NCBI RefSeq assembly: GCF_002906855.1
Contig: NZ_MINI01000028.1
Location: 1,240,001 to 1,304,000 of the forward strand
From: Pseudomonas putida
GTDB lineage: Bacteria > Pseudomonadota > Gammaproteobacteria > Pseudomonadales > Pseudomonadaceae
Length of the DNA stretch: 64,000 bases
Direction: 5' to 3'
Below, piece after piece: positions 9,348 to 18,710 of this stretch. Position numbers and translations under genes: made by a program. The first letter of the stretch is position 1, and each line of letters opens with the position of its first letter. Below the pieces are notes generated by a model, which made no database searches, was not told where the DNA came from, and saw only the letters and a program-made list of their open reading frames with translations.

Positions 9348-9935
9348 TCAGTGGTGGCGTGGCTTGAGCAGTGCCGGCTTCTCGTCTGGAGCGTGCAGCA
9401 GCAGGAACAGCGCGCTCAGCGCTTCCGGGATCTGCACGATCATGTCGTCCTGCAGGTTGGCGTTGCTGGCGATGTCGGCGAACTCGGGCTGTTCGTCGAA
9501 CAGGCCGGAGCCGACCATGATCGGCAGCAGCATCTCGCTGACTTCTTCCTCGGCGTTCTCGAACCACGCCTCTTCACGCAGGAACACGCCTTCCATGAAG
9601 CCGATGCACCAGCCGCGCAGGTCGGAATCGTCCGGCTCGTCGGTCAGGTCCAAGTCGCATGGCAGGTCGAATTCCTCGTCGCTGGCCAGCTGGCGGGCGA
9701 TGTGGCCTTTGAGGGCCACCAGCGTCGCTTCGATCTCGGTGCGCTGGGCATCGCTGGCGTAATGGGGTTCTTCGGCGAACAGCGCGTCGATCCATTCACG
9801 CTCGGGGACGTCCTCGGAGCAGATCGACAGCGCGGTCAGGTAGCCATGTGCGGCGACGTAGTCCAGCGCTTCTTCGTGCAGCTCGTCGGCGTCGAGGAAG
9901 GCTTGCAGGCGGGTCAGTTGCTCGGCGAAGGACAT
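9348..9935 (-). CDS. UPF0149/YecA family protein
   Basis: This 195-residue acidic soluble protein belongs to the YgfB/YecA family. Characteristic features are the N-terminal FLDADELHEEALDYVAAHGYL, the central LRGWCIGFMEGVFL and an acidic tail with EEEVSEMLLPIMVGSGL. I see no C-terminal SEC-C zinc motif (the end is LLKPRHH), so it is the short form. The ATG is at 9935. It is the first gene of a two-gene operon with the DUF454 gene and is divergent from recQ. The biochemical role is not established. Confidence 0.85.
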   Translation of the reverse strand: MSFAEQLTRLQAFLDADELHEEALDYVAAHGYLTALSICSEDVPEREWIDALFAEEPHYASDAQRTEIEATLVALKGHIARQLASDEEFDLPCDLDLTDEPDDSDLRGWCIGFMEGVFLREEAWFENAEEEVSEMLLPIMVGSGLFDEQPEFADIASNANLQDDMIVQIPEALSALFLLLHAPDEKPALLKPRHH

Positions 9936-10180
9936 TACAGGGCTACCTTGGGGAATAAACGATAGTGAATTCTAGCACCTTGCGGCGGCAGCGGGGCAAA
10001 GGGAACGTCTGTCACCGGGCATCCTGTGCGGGCCGTCACTACGGTATACTCCGCCGTTTTTCATCCAGGGGCGGGTTTTCCCGACCCTCTGGCAAAAGCC
10101 GCTTACGCTTTTGGCGTGTGCGGGGCGGGTTTTTCGTCCAGCCTGTGTCCAGGATGGTACGGCGATTTGTGGAGTTGCAC

Positions 10181-12325
10181 ATGCTCGAACAGGCTCAGCG
10201 CGTTCTCAAGGATATCTTCGGTTACGACAGTTTCCGTGGGCGCCAGGCAGCGATCATCGAATGCGTGGCCAATGGCGGCGATGCCTTGGTGCTGATGCCT
10301 ACCGGTGGCGGCAAGTCCCTGTGCTTCCAGGTGCCTGGCTTGTTGCGCCCGGGCCTGACGGTGGTGGTGTCGCCGCTGATCGCGCTGATGGACGATCAGG
10401 TCGCCACCCTCGACGAGCTCGGCGTCGCCGCAGCGGCGCTGAATTCCACCCTGAGCCCGGAGCAGCAGCGTGACCTGGCCGGGCGCCTGCGCCGGGGCGA
10501 GGTGAAGATGCTCTACCTGGCGCCTGAGCGCCTGGTGCAACCGCGCATGCTGGACTTCCTGCGTGACCTCGACATCTCGCTGTTCGCCATCGACGAAGCC
10601 CACTGTGTCTCGCAATGGGGCCATGACTTCCGCCCCGAGTACCTGCAGCTGGGGCAACTGGCCGAGCTGTTTCCCCATGTGCCGCGGATCGCCCTGACTG
10701 CCACCGCCGACATGCGAACTCGCGAGGAGATCGTCCAGCGCCTGCACTTGCAGGGGGCCGAGCGCTTCCTGTCGAGTTTTGACCGGCCGAACATCTTCTA
10801 CCGCATCGTGCCCAAGGAGGCACCACGCAAGCAGCTGATGGCCTTTCTTGGCGAGCGCCGCGGCAATGCCGGCATCGTCTACTGCCTGTCGCGCAAGAAG
10901 GTCGATGAAACCGCTGCGTTCCTCTGCGAGCAAGGTTTCCCGGCCTTGCCCTACCACGCCGGCCTGGCCGCCGAGACGCGCGCCGCCAACCAGCACCGCT
11001 TCCTCAACGAGGAAGGGCTGATCATGGTCGCCACCATTGCCTTCGGCATGGGCATCGACAAGCCCAACGTGCGCTTCGTTGCCCACCTCGACCTGCCCAA
11101 GTCGCTCGAGGCCTATTACCAGGAAACCGGCCGTGCCGGCCGTGACGGCCTGCCGTCGGATGCCTGGATGGCCTACGGCCTGCAGGACATGGTGATGCTC
11201 AAGCAGATGCTGCAGAACTCCGAAGGTGACGAGCGCCACAAGCGTATCGAGCAGCACAAGCTTGATGCCATGCTGGCCCTGTGCGAAGAAACCCGCTGCC
11301 GCCGTCAGTCGCTGCTGGCCTATTTCGACGAAATCCTCGAACAACCCTGCGGCCACTGCGACAACTGCGTCGACCAGATCCAGACCTGGGACGCCACCGA
11401 GCCGGCCCGCCAGGCCTTGTCGGCTGTGTTCCGCACCGGCCAGCGCTACGGCGTCGGCCACCTGGTCGACGTGCTGCTGGGCAAGGACACCGAGAAGGTG
11501 CGCAACTTCGGCCACGAGAAACTTTCGGTGTTCGGCGTCGGCAAGGGCCTGGCCGAGGCCGAGTGGCGTTCGCTGTTCCGCCAGCTGGTGGCGCGCGGCC
11601 TGGTCGATATCGACCTGGAAGGTTATGGCGGCCTGCGCCTGTCCGACAGCTGCCGGCCGCTGCTGCGCGGTGAGGTGAACCTGCAGCTGCGCCGTGACCT
11701 CAAGCCACAGACCGTGGCCAAGACGTCCTCCAGCGGCGGCAGCCCGGCCAGCCAGTTGGTACGGGCCGAGGAGCGCGAGCTTTGGGAGGCGCTGCGCACC
11801 TTGCGACGCAAGCTGGCCGAAGAGCACAGCGTGCCGCCCTACGTCATCTTCCCCGATTCTACCCTGCTGGAAATGCTCCGCAGCCAGCCAACCAGCCTCA
11901 GCGACATGGCCCTGGTCAGCGGCGTGGGTGCGCGCAAGCTGGAACGCTATGGCCAAGCCTTCCTCGAAGTGCTCAATGGCGCCGGTGGCACCGAGGAGGC
12001 GCCGAAGGTGGTGCTCGACCTGCGCCACGAGCTGGTCAGCCTGGCCCGCGCCGGCATGACCCCGGCGCAGATCGCCGGGCAGCTCAACTGCAGCGAGAAG
12101 AACGTCTACAGCCTGCTGGCAGAAGCCCTTGGCCGCCAGGAACTGAGCCTGGAGCAGGCGCTGGACCTGCCGGAAGACCTGATGATGGAAGTGCAGGATG
12201 CCTTCCTCGACGGCGAGGGCGAGTTGCCGCCGGTGTCGGCGATTGCCCCGTTGTTCGGCGCACGGGTGCCGGAAGGCGTGTTGTACTGCGTGCGTGCGGC
12301 GCTGGCGGCGGAGTTCCAGCTCTGA
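10181..12325 (+). CDS. recQ: ATP-dependent DNA helicase RecQ
   Basis: RecQ is a 3'-5' superfamily 2 helicase acting in recombination and replication repair. The protein has 714 residues. Walker A ([10 protein letters not shown]) is near residue 40, the DEAH box ([19 protein letters not shown]) near 136, helicase motif VI ([10 protein letters not shown]) follows, and a cysteine zinc cluster (CEETRC and CGHCDNC) spans about 367-393. The winged-helix domain comes next, then an HRDC domain at about 525-600. About 110 extra C-terminal residues contain an HTH-like segment ([20 protein letters not shown]), so it is longer than E. coli RecQ (about 610 residues). The ATG at 10181 begins [20 protein letters not shown]; in-frame starts upstream lie in non-coding leader. 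Confidence 0.95.
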   Translation: MLEQAQRVLKDIFGYDSFRGRQAAIIECVANGGDALVLMPTGGGKSLCFQVPGLLRPGLTVVVSPLIALMDDQVATLDELGVAAAALNSTLSPEQQRDLAGRLRRGEVKMLYLAPERLVQPRMLDFLRDLDISLFAIDEAHCVSQWGHDFRPEYLQLGQLAELFPHVPRIALTATADMRTREEIVQRLHLQGAERFLSSFDRPNIFYRIVPKEAPRKQLMAFLGERRGNAGIVYCLSRKKVDETAAFLCEQGFPALPYHAGLAAETRAANQHRFLNEEGLIMVATIAFGMGIDKPNVRFVAHLDLPKSLEAYYQETGRAGRDGLPSDAWMAYGLQDMVMLKQMLQNSEGDERHKRIEQHKLDAMLALCEETRCRRQSLLAYFDEILEQPCGHCDNCVDQIQTWDATEPARQALSAVFRTGQRYGVGHLVDVLLGKDTEKVRNFGHEKLSVFGVGKGLAEAEWRSLFRQLVARGLVDIDLEGYGGLRLSDSCRPLLRGEVNLQLRRDLKPQTVAKTSSSGGSPASQLVRAEERELWEALRTLRRKLAEEHSVPPYVIFPDSTLLEMLRSQPTSLSDMALVSGVGARKLERYGQAFLEVLNGAGGTEEAPKVVLDLRHELVSLARAGMTPAQIAGQLNCSEKNVYSLLAEALGRQELSLEQALDLPEDLMMEVQDAFLDGEGELPPVSAIAPLFGARVPEGVLYCVRAALAAEFQL

Positions 12326-12431
12326 TGGGCGGCATTTCCGTCAACTGCTGATGTTTGTCATCCTTTTTGACGATTATCGGACGTTTCCGGGGCGGGTAGC
12401 CTTGCCTGATGCCCCGGAGCATGGTTAGCTG

Positions 12432-12444
12432 ACTAATAATTAGT
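12432..12444. promoter_or_regulatory. Perfect palindrome upstream of the marR-type gene
   Basis: ACTAAT-A-ATTAGT is a 13-bp inverted repeat ending 19 bp before the ATG of the MarR-family gene. MarR regulators bind such short AT-rich palindromes and often control themselves, so this is a likely autoregulatory operator. The binding itself is inferred. Confidence 0.5.
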
Positions 12445-12463
12445 TCTAGTCTATGAGTTGCTT

Positions 12464-12901
12464 ATGCCCCTGACCGACAACCAACACCGCTTCGGCATGC
12501 AGCTGGCGCAGATGTCCCGTGGCTGGCGTGCCGAGCTGGATCGCCGCCTGGCCGGGCTCAATCTGTCCCAGGCGCGCTGGTTGGTGTTGTTGCACCTGGC
12601 CCGCTTCGAAGAAGCGCCCACCCAGCGCGAGCTGGCGCAGAGCGTGGGCGTTGAAGGCCCGACCCTGGCGCGGCTGCTCGACAGCCTGGAAGGCCAGGGG
12701 CTGGTGCGTCGCCAGGCGGTGATGGAAGACCGGCGGGCGAAGAAGATCCAGCTGTGCCCACCGGCCAAGCCGCTGATCGAGCAGATCGAGACCATCGCCA
12801 ATGCTCTGCGCCTGGAACTGTTCACCGGCGTGGACGAGGCCGATCTGGAAGTGTGCATGCGGGTGCATGCCAAGATCCTCGCCAACCTCGAAAAATCCTG
12901 A
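12464..12901 (+). CDS. MarR-family transcriptional regulator (SlyA-like)
   Basis: This is a 145-residue winged-helix regulator. The DNA-binding part includes LSQARWLVLLHLARF, TQRELAQSVGVEGPTLARLLDSLE (recognition helix) and the wing (MEDRRAKKIQLCPPAK). Dimerising helices lie at both ends. The start ATG at 12464 (MPLTDNQHRFGMQ) is used. A palindrome just upstream suggests self-control. It lies downstream of recQ in the same direction but 138 bp away, so probably has its own promoter. The ligand and regulon cannot be read from the sequence. Confidence 0.88.
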   Translation: MPLTDNQHRFGMQLAQMSRGWRAELDRRLAGLNLSQARWLVLLHLARFEEAPTQRELAQSVGVEGPTLARLLDSLEGQGLVRRQAVMEDRRAKKIQLCPPAKPLIEQIETIANALRLELFTGVDEADLEVCMRVHAKILANLEKS

Positions 12902-12908
12902 ATCTTCT

Positions 12909-12927
12909 GGGGCCGCAAAGCGGCCCC
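12909..12927. terminator. Bidirectional terminator hairpin
   Basis: GGGGCCGC-AAA-GCGGCCCC lies between two convergent genes (the MarR-type gene and the patatin gene), with 7 and 6 bp to their ends. Confidence 0.75.
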
Positions 12928-12933
12928 GGCCAT

Positions 12934-15132
12934 CTAGAAGGTATGTCCCAGGTTCAGGTACACCGCCTGCTCATTCGCAGTGTTGGCGCCATAACTCAGG
13001 TTCAATGGCCCCAACGGCGTCTCCAGCCCCAAAAAGATGCTCGCCGCATTGATGTAGCCACTGTCAAACGCGTTGTCGTTGTTCCACGCCCGCCCCCGCT
13101 CCAGCGACCCACCGAAGTACAGCGGGAAGTCCAACGGCAGATAGGCCCGCGGCGTCAGGCGCCGGTAGTACACCATCCGCAGCAGGCTGACGTTCTGCCC
13201 TGACACCGAGTCCTGACGGAAGCCCGACAGCTCCCTCGCGCCACCCAGCACGAAGCTCGACGTCACCACCTCCGTTGGGTCTAGCGTGCGTCCATAGCGC
13301 CCACCCAGCACAAAGGTGTTCGAGCCGACGCTGAATGCCTTGTCCAGGTTCAGCAGCCACTGCCGGTAGTCTTCGTCCGAATCCAGCGACTTGTCGTACT
13401 TGCGGAAGGTCAGGCCGATGTCCTCGCCACGGTGCGGGAAGTACACGTTGTCGAGGGTGTCGAACGAGTACTTCAGCTCGTAAAAGCCTTCGTTGAAGCT
13501 GACGCTGGGCAGGTCCTGATCGCCAATACGCACGTCAGCCTCGCCCCAGGCCTTGCCTACGCCCAGGCGCACCTCGCCGGAAGTGCCGATCTGGCGGCCG
13601 ACGTTGAGGCCAAAGCCATAACGCTCCAGCCTGTACTCGGCGATCGGGTCGTTGTCCAGGGTCGCTTCGATGTTCTGCGAACCGAAGTCCAGATAGGGCG
13701 CGACGAAGTAGCGCGAACCCACATCCAGCGGCTGGTAAAACTCGCTGTACAACTCCTGCTGGTCACCAATCTGGGCACGGGTCAGCCATTCCGCGCCCAG
13801 TCGGTTGATGCCGTTTATGCGGTAGCTGGCGCCCAGGTTGAAGGCGCTGTCGCCGCGCAGGTCGTCCGACAGGTTCAGGCCCAGGCGCAGGTAGTCGGTA
13901 CCGCCGCGTTTGCCGCGGGCATTGATCACCAGGATGTTGTCGTCGCCCTTATGCACCACGCGGTACTGAACCCGGTCGAAGTAGTCCAGGCCATACAGGG
14001 TGCCCATGTCGGTCTGCAGGCGGTCGAGCGCCAGTGGTTCGCCAATCGGCTGGCGAATGTAGTAGCGGATCACGTCGTCGCTGACCTTGGAATCGTTCTC
14101 TATCCTGATCGCGGTAATCACCGGCGTACGCTGGCCTGGCGAGCGCGCCACTGCGAGGCTGGCGTCGCTCTCTGGTTGGCGCAGCGCGGCTAGGCGCGTG
14201 TCGAGCAGGCGGGTGGCGCGATAGCCGGCGTCGATCATGTCCTGGGCACGGCCGAAGTCGGTGACGCCGAAGGCGGCCAACTGTGGCTGGATCAGGATGT
14301 CGTCGCGGTGCAGGCTGGCCAGCTGCTCCTCGGAGTTGCGTCGGGTCATCAGGGTGATTGACTGGTTGAGCACGTCGACTACCGTGGCCAGTTGCTTGCG
14401 GTCGCGCAGCGGAGTGCCGATGTCGACCACGATGGCCAGGTCGACGCCCATCTCCCGGGCGACGTCGAGCGGGATGTTGTCGGTCATCCCGCCGTCTACC
14501 AGCAGGCGGCCATCCAGCTCGACCGGGGCGAACACCGCCGGGATCGACATGCTGGCGCGAATCACCTGCGGCAGGTGGCCACGGCTGAACACCACCTTCT
14601 CGCCGCTGGCGATGTCGGTGGCGACGGCGCGGAAGGGGATCGGCAGTTTGTCGAAGTCGCGGATGTCAGCGGTGTGGGCCAGCTTGCTTTCCAGCAGTAG
14701 CGCCAGGTTCTGGCCCTGGATCACCCCCAGTGGCAGGCCGAGGCTGCCGTCGTCGCGGAAGCTCAGCTTCTGTTTGACCAGGAAGTCGCGATCATCCTGC
14801 TTGCGCCGGAATGGCACGTCCTCCCGTGGCGGTGCATCGGACAGCGCCTGCTGCCAGTCCAGTGTGGTGGCGAGTTTTTCCAGCTCCTCGATACTGTAGC
14901 CGGAGGCATACAACCCGCCCACCACGGCGCCCATGCTGGTGCCGGCGATGGCATCGATGTGCACGCCTTGTTCTTCCAGAGCCTTGAGCACACCGATATG
15001 GGCCAGGCCACGGGCGGCACCGCCAGACAACACCAGGCCGACCTTGGGGCGGGCAGGCTCGGCGGCGAATACGGTGAGGGCAGTGAGCGTCAGCAAAAGG
15101 CATAACAGCAGGCGGCGCATCGTGAGTCTCAA
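12934..15132 (-). CDS. plpD: PlpD-type patatin phospholipase, type Vd autotransporter
   Basis: This protein joins a secreted lipase to its own outer-membrane translocator. It has 732 residues. A signal peptide covers about residues 1-23 (LLLCLLLTLTALTVFAAEP). The patatin domain covers about 30-220, with the oxyanion glycine loop LSGGAARGLAHIGVL, nucleophile motif GTSMG and catalytic Asp in VDGGMTDNIP. A POTRA-like segment follows (about 310-390), then a 16-strand-type barrel of the surface antigen family ending in aromatic LNLGHTF. Domain order and length match P. aeruginosa PlpD. The start is the ATG at 15132; an ATG four codons on is also possible. It is divergent from the SelT/W/H-like gene. 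Phospholipase A1 activity is known for PlpD and inferred here. Confidence 0.9.
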   Translation of the reverse strand: MRLTMRRLLLCLLLTLTALTVFAAEPARPKVGLVLSGGAARGLAHIGVLKALEEQGVHIDAIAGTSMGAVVGGLYASGYSIEELEKLATTLDWQQALSDAPPREDVPFRRKQDDRDFLVKQKLSFRDDGSLGLPLGVIQGQNLALLLESKLAHTADIRDFDKLPIPFRAVATDIASGEKVVFSRGHLPQVIRASMSIPAVFAPVELDGRLLVDGGMTDNIPLDVAREMGVDLAIVVDIGTPLRDRKQLATVVDVLNQSITLMTRRNSEEQLASLHRDDILIQPQLAAFGVTDFGRAQDMIDAGYRATRLLDTRLAALRQPESDASLAVARSPGQRTPVITAIRIENDSKVSDDVIRYYIRQPIGEPLALDRLQTDMGTLYGLDYFDRVQYRVVHKGDDNILVINARGKRGGTDYLRLGLNLSDDLRGDSAFNLGASYRINGINRLGAEWLTRAQIGDQQELYSEFYQPLDVGSRYFVAPYLDFGSQNIEATLDNDPIAEYRLERYGFGLNVGRQIGTSGEVRLGVGKAWGEADVRIGDQDLPSVSFNEGFYELKYSFDTLDNVYFPHRGEDIGLTFRKYDKSLDSDEDYRQWLLNLDKAFSVGSNTFVLGGRYGRTLDPTEVVTSSFVLGGARELSGFRQDSVSGQNVSLLRMVYYRRLTPRAYLPLDFPLYFGGSLERGRAWNNDNAFDSGYINAASIFLGLETPLGPLNLSYGANTANEQAVYLNLGHTF

Positions 15133-15187
15133 ACCGAAGGATAAAGACCGCTAGTATAAGCGGCCCCTCACCTGGAGATGCCTCAGC

Positions 15188-15469
15188 ATGGCCGACAACA
15201 AGCCGGAAATCGTCATCACATATTGCACGCAGTGCCAATGGCTGCTGCGCGCCGCTTGGCTGGCCCAGGAGCTGCTCAGCACGTTCACCGACGACCTTGC
15301 CCGGGTGGCGTTGGAGCCGGGCTCCGGCGGCATCTTCCGCGTCACCTGCGATGGCGTGCAGATCTGGGAGCGCAAGGCCGACGGTGGCTTCCCCGAAGCC
15401 AAGGTGCTCAAGCAGCGCGTGCGCGACCAGATCGACCCGCAGCGCGACCTGGGCCACAACGATCGCTGA
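15188..15469 (+). CDS. SelT/SelW/SelH-family (Rdx) selenoprotein-like protein
   Basis: This 93-residue thioredoxin-fold protein carries the family redox motif as CTQC at residues 13-16 (VITYCTQCQWLLRAAWLAQELL). A cysteine stands where eukaryotic relatives have selenocysteine. Later family features are GSGGIFRVTCDG and GGFPEAKVLKQRVRDQI. The ATG at 15188 follows a TGGAGA ribosome binding site. It is divergent from plpD, and its stop abuts the stop of the convergent EamA gene. A redox role is inferred from the fold. Confidence 0.88.
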   Translation: MADNKPEIVITYCTQCQWLLRAAWLAQELLSTFTDDLARVALEPGSGGIFRVTCDGVQIWERKADGGFPEAKVLKQRVRDQIDPQRDLGHNDR

Positions 15470-16360
15470 TCAGGCGCCCTCGGCCACGGCCTTGTGCCGG
15501 GGTGGCTGTTCGGCGGCCATGCGGCTCGACAGCACGATGGCGAAGATGATCAGCACGCCGCCCAGCAGCATGCGCAGGGTTGGCGTTTCGGCAAACACCG
15601 CCCAGGCCACGGCGATGCCGTAGACCGGTTCCATGGCAAACACCACGGCGGCGGTGCGCGCCTTGATCACCGCCAGGCTGGCCACGAACAGGCTGTGGGC
15701 GACGCCAGTGCAGAAGACCCCGAGCAAGGCGATCCACAACCAGTCGATGCGGGCGACCTGGGTCAGTCCCGGGCCGGCGAAGGGCAGCAAGCACAAGCCG
15801 ACCACCAGGTTCTGCCACAACGCCGCCTGCACGGCGGGCAAGCGCCCCGAGCCGGCACGGTTGGTCAGCGACAGCAACGAGAACAGCAAACCGGAGAGCA
15901 AGGCCCAGAGCAGGCCACCGGTGGCCTGGCTGGCCAGGTCGAATGCCGGGGTGACCAGGATCAGGCCGATGCTGACTAGCACCACCAGCACGCCTTCGTT
16001 GCGACGAATGCGCTCGCGGAACAGCAGGCCTTCGAGGATCACCGTGAAGGCCGGGAAGCTGGCAAAGCCCAGGGTGGCGATGGCTACGCCGCCAACCTTC
16101 ACGGCGATGAAGAAACTGACCCAATGGCCGGCCAGCAGCACGCCGCCGAGCAGCAGGCGGCGAATGTCCTGGCCGCTCAGGCGCCGCCAGCCGGGGCCGG
16201 TGAGGCTGGCGAACAGTGCCAGGGCCAGCACGGCGAAGGCGGCACGGCCGAAGACGATGATTGCCGGGCTGGCGCTGGCGGCCAGTTTGCCGAAGACGCC
16301 GGTCAGGCCGAAGAACAACGCGCCAATGTGCAGGGCGCCGAGGGCAGTTCGGTGGTTCAT
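15470..16360 (-). CDS. EamA/DMT-family transporter
   Basis: This inner-membrane carrier has 296 residues and about ten hydrophobic helices in two EamA repeats (about residues 8-135 and 150-285), the standard drug/metabolite transporter layout. Examples are LHIGALFFGLTGVFGKLAA and the second-repeat end MLLGGVLIIFAIVLSS. The ATG at 16360 has AAAGGA upstream. Its stop is immediately beside the convergent SelT/W/H gene stop. An AraC regulator lies upstream in the same direction, separated by a REP pair. The substrate cannot be predicted. Confidence 0.88.
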   Translation of the reverse strand: MNHRTALGALHIGALFFGLTGVFGKLAASASPAIIVFGRAAFAVLALALFASLTGPGWRRLSGQDIRRLLLGGVLLAGHWVSFFIAVKVGGVAIATLGFASFPAFTVILEGLLFRERIRRNEGVLVVLVSIGLILVTPAFDLASQATGGLLWALLSGLLFSLLSLTNRAGSGRLPAVQAALWQNLVVGLCLLPFAGPGLTQVARIDWLWIALLGVFCTGVAHSLFVASLAVIKARTAAVVFAMEPVYGIAVAWAVFAETPTLRMLLGGVLIIFAIVLSSRMAAEQPPRHKAVAEGA

Positions 16361-16390
16361 GGTGGGTCCTTTGAATCTTTATATGGCAGG

Positions 16391-16492
16391 ACCGGCCTTT
16401 TCGCGGGGCAAGCCCGCTCCTACAGGGATCGTACAGTTCTCAAGGGCTATGTAATACCTGTGGGAGCGGGCTTGCCCCGCGAAAGGGCCAGC
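16391..16492. repeat. Pair of inverted REP elements
   Basis: Two copies of the P. putida REP face each other. The forward copy at about 16392-16427 contains CGCGGGGCAAGCCCGCTCC and TACAGG. The inverted copy at about 16458-16490 contains GGAGCGGGCTTGCCCCGCG. They lie between the EamA and AraC-type genes and can fold into a long cruciform. Confidence 0.9.
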
Positions 16493-16543
16493 ACAGGCAA
16501 AGTGTAAAGCCACTGGCCGATACGTTCTGTCGCCATCCTGGCA

Positions 16544-17308
16544 TCAGTTGTCGACAGACTCTCGCCGCATGGCCAGCGGCGAGCAACCAAACGCCCGTAG
16601 CATCGCCGCCGAAAACGCACTCTGTGAGCTGTACCCCACTTGCACCGCAATCTCCCCCATGGGTAGAAAGGTCTGCGTGACCAGCCGCTTTGCCTTGAGC
16701 AGGCGCCGCTGGCGGATATAGTCCATTGGTGTCATGCCGCACTCGGCGGTAAATCGTGCATGCAGCCGGGCACTGGACAAACCCGCGATGCGCGCCAGGT
16801 CTGCCACCTGCAAGGGGTATGCTGCATGCTGTTCGATATGCGCATCGAACGCGGCATAGGGCAGGCGGTGGCTGGGCGTGACCCTGGCCGAGGCACTGGG
16901 GTTGAGGCTGGCCAGCAATAGCACCGCGCCTTGCCGGGCGATCAGCGGGTCGTCCATGGGGCTCGTCGCCAGCCAGTCCACCAGTTGCTGCTGGCGATCA
17001 TCCAGCCCCAGGGCGCCAGGCTGGTCGAGCAGGTGCCGGCTGGTATCGGCATGCGCCCCCAGTTGCTCGTGCAACCAGTGCTCACCGGGCACATCCAGCA
17101 CCAGGCAATCGCTGCCGACGTCGCTGGCGCATGTGTGATGGGCGCCAGCGGGCACCACCATCAGCCCCTGGCGAGCAATCCTGGCGCCATGGCCCTGCAC
17201 CTCGAAATCCAGGCGGCCGTGCAGGCCGAACACCAATTGCGGGTGCTCGTGACTGTGAGCGATGAGCTCATCGCGGTAGTGGCGCAAGGAAAGTATCGGG
17301 CCGGCCAT
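16544..17308 (-). CDS. AraC-family transcriptional regulator with cupin domain
   Basis: This 254-residue regulator has an N-terminal cupin-like sensor domain (about residues 1-100, HSHEHPQLVFGLHG and LMVVPAGAHHTC). The C-terminal AraC DNA-binding domain (about 150-250) contains QVADLARIAGLSSARLHARFTAE and the signature IAVQVGYSSQSAFSAAMLRAFGCSP. It lies upstream of the EamA transporter gene in the same direction, across a REP pair, and divergent from the metallophosphoesterase gene. Either neighbour could be its target. Regulator class is certain, ligand unknown. Confidence 0.9.
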   Translation of the reverse strand: MAGPILSLRHYRDELIAHSHEHPQLVFGLHGRLDFEVQGHGARIARQGLMVVPAGAHHTCASDVGSDCLVLDVPGEHWLHEQLGAHADTSRHLLDQPGALGLDDRQQQLVDWLATSPMDDPLIARQGAVLLLASLNPSASARVTPSHRLPYAAFDAHIEQHAAYPLQVADLARIAGLSSARLHARFTAECGMTPMDYIRQRRLLKAKRLVTQTFLPMGEIAVQVGYSSQSAFSAAMLRAFGCSPLAMRRESVDN

Positions 17309-17434
17309 GGGGCATCCTCGTGGGGCTGTCAGCCATTGTGCCGCATTCGTGGCAGACCATCACTCGTCACATCCCTGCCACCAACCTGTCATCTGTGCCT
17401 GCCAGTCTCCAGCAAACAGCGCCGGAGCCTGCCC

Positions 17435-18247
17435 ATGACCCATGTCGAACTCTCTCGCCCGTCACGCAAGCAGCGTGTGCGCACATTGTGGATATCTGAC
17501 GTGCATCTGGGCACACGTGACTGCCAGGCCGAACACCTGTCGCAGTTCCTCAAGGGCTACCAGGCCGACCGCGTCTACCTGGTCGGCGATATCATCGATG
17601 GCTGGAAGCTGCGCAGCGGCATCTACTGGCCGCAGGCCCACACCAATGTGATCCGCCGCTTGCTGACCATGAGCAAGCGCGGCACCGAGGTGATCTACGT
17701 CACCGGCAATCATGACGAATTCCTGCGGCGATACTCGAAGCTGATACTGGGAAACATCCAGCTGGTGGACGAGGCCGAGCACCTGACCGCCGATGGCCGT
17801 CGCCTGCTGGTGATCCATGGCGACCAGTTCGACGTGATTACCCGCTATCACCGCTGGCTGGCCTTCCTCGGCGACCGTGCCTACGAGTTCACCCTGGTGC
17901 TCAACCGCTGGCTCAACCATTGGCGTGCGCGCTACGGGTATGGCTACTGGTCGCTGTCGGCGTACCTCAAGCACAAGGTCAAAGGTGCGGTGAACTTCAT
18001 CAGCGATTTCGAGGATGCGATTGCCCATGAATGCACCCGTCGCGGCTTTCATGGCGTGGTCTGCGGGCACATCCACCATGCCGAGATTCGCCAGGTGGGG
18101 GAGGTGGAATACCTCAATTGCGGCGATTGGGTGGAGTCGTGTACGGCGCTGATCGAGCACTGGGATGGCAGCATCGAGCTGTATCGGCTGGCCGACGCGC
18201 AGGCCCGCCAGGCCGAAGCCGCGACGGCCCTGCGCGAGCCGGCCTAG
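17435..18247 (+). CDS. Metallophosphoesterase (UDP-2,3-diacylglucosamine diphosphatase-like)
   Basis: This 270-residue calcineurin-like phosphoesterase has the metal-site motifs in order: SDVHLG, GDIIDGW, GNHD, HGDQFD and GHIHH. The protein resembles the LpxH-like family that hydrolyses UDP-2,3-diacylglucosamine in lipid A synthesis, but the C-terminal half (YWSLSAYLKHKVKGAVNFISDFE) is typical of the LpxH2-type relatives whose substrate is less sure. The ATG at 17435 (MTHVELSRPSRKQR) is chosen; an earlier in-frame start would run into the divergent AraC gene's promoter. Its stop overlaps that of the convergent Mpo1-like gene by 4 bp. Confidence 0.87.
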   Translation: MTHVELSRPSRKQRVRTLWISDVHLGTRDCQAEHLSQFLKGYQADRVYLVGDIIDGWKLRSGIYWPQAHTNVIRRLLTMSKRGTEVIYVTGNHDEFLRRYSKLILGNIQLVDEAEHLTADGRRLLVIHGDQFDVITRYHRWLAFLGDRAYEFTLVLNRWLNHWRARYGYGYWSLSAYLKHKVKGAVNFISDFEDAIAHECTRRGFHGVVCGHIHHAEIRQVGEVEYLNCGDWVESCTALIEHWDGSIELYRLADAQARQAEAATALREPA

Positions 18248-18555
18248 AGGCTGATCCTGCCGAGCAGGATGTCGCGGAACATGGCGAAGTCGCCGATCAG
18301 GCTGTACCACGGGTGCTTGAACGTCGCTGGCTTGTTTCGCTCATAGAAGAAATGCCCGACCCAAGCGAAGCCGTACCCGCAAAACGGTACGGCCAGTAGT
18401 AGCCACCACTTGCCACTGCCGACGGTATAGGCAAGCAAGGCAATCACAAGGCTGGTGCCGACGAAGTGCAGGCGTCGGCAGGTCGGGTTGCTGTGTTCCC
18501 CCAGGTAATACGGATAGAACTCGGCGAAACTGCGAAACTGCGCGGTGCTGGTCAT
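18244..18555 (-). CDS. Mpo1-like (DUF962) membrane protein
   Basis: This 103-residue protein has the family N-terminus (FRSFAEFYPYYLGEHSNPTCRRLHFVGTS), two short hydrophobic stretches (LVIALLAYTVGSGKWWLLLA) and WVGHFFYERNKPATFKHPW with histidines that bind iron in yeast Mpo1. The yeast protein is a dioxygenase acting on fatty acid alpha-oxidation; the bacterial role is unknown. The ATG at 18555 with GGAG upstream is preferred over an upstream in-frame start at 18648. Confidence 0.87.
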   Translation of the reverse strand: MTSTAQFRSFAEFYPYYLGEHSNPTCRRLHFVGTSLVIALLAYTVGSGKWWLLLAVPFCGYGFAWVGHFFYERNKPATFKHPWYSLIGDFAMFRDILLGRISL

Positions 18556-18710
18556 GGGCAGTGCTCCGGGATTATCACTTTTGGACAGGATACACGGCGT
18601 GGAGCCTGAATCGAGTCTAGAGTCATTGGCGGTGCCGGCCAGTGACAATAGGTGCCAAATGAGTATCCTTGGGGTTCACCGCATGAAGCGGTCAGTATAA
18701 GAAGCCTGCC

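Noticed and set aside
10045..10050. TATACT as a recQ promoter -10
   Set aside because: No -35 partner at 16-18 bp is visible, so I did not list it.
9965..10180. In-frame N-terminal extension of RecQ
   Set aside because: The added residues are not RecQ-like, and the conserved protein begins at the ATG at 10181.
10103..12028. 641-codon open frame antisense to recQ
   Set aside because: Shadow of recQ; His/Gln/Ala-rich translation without domain structure.
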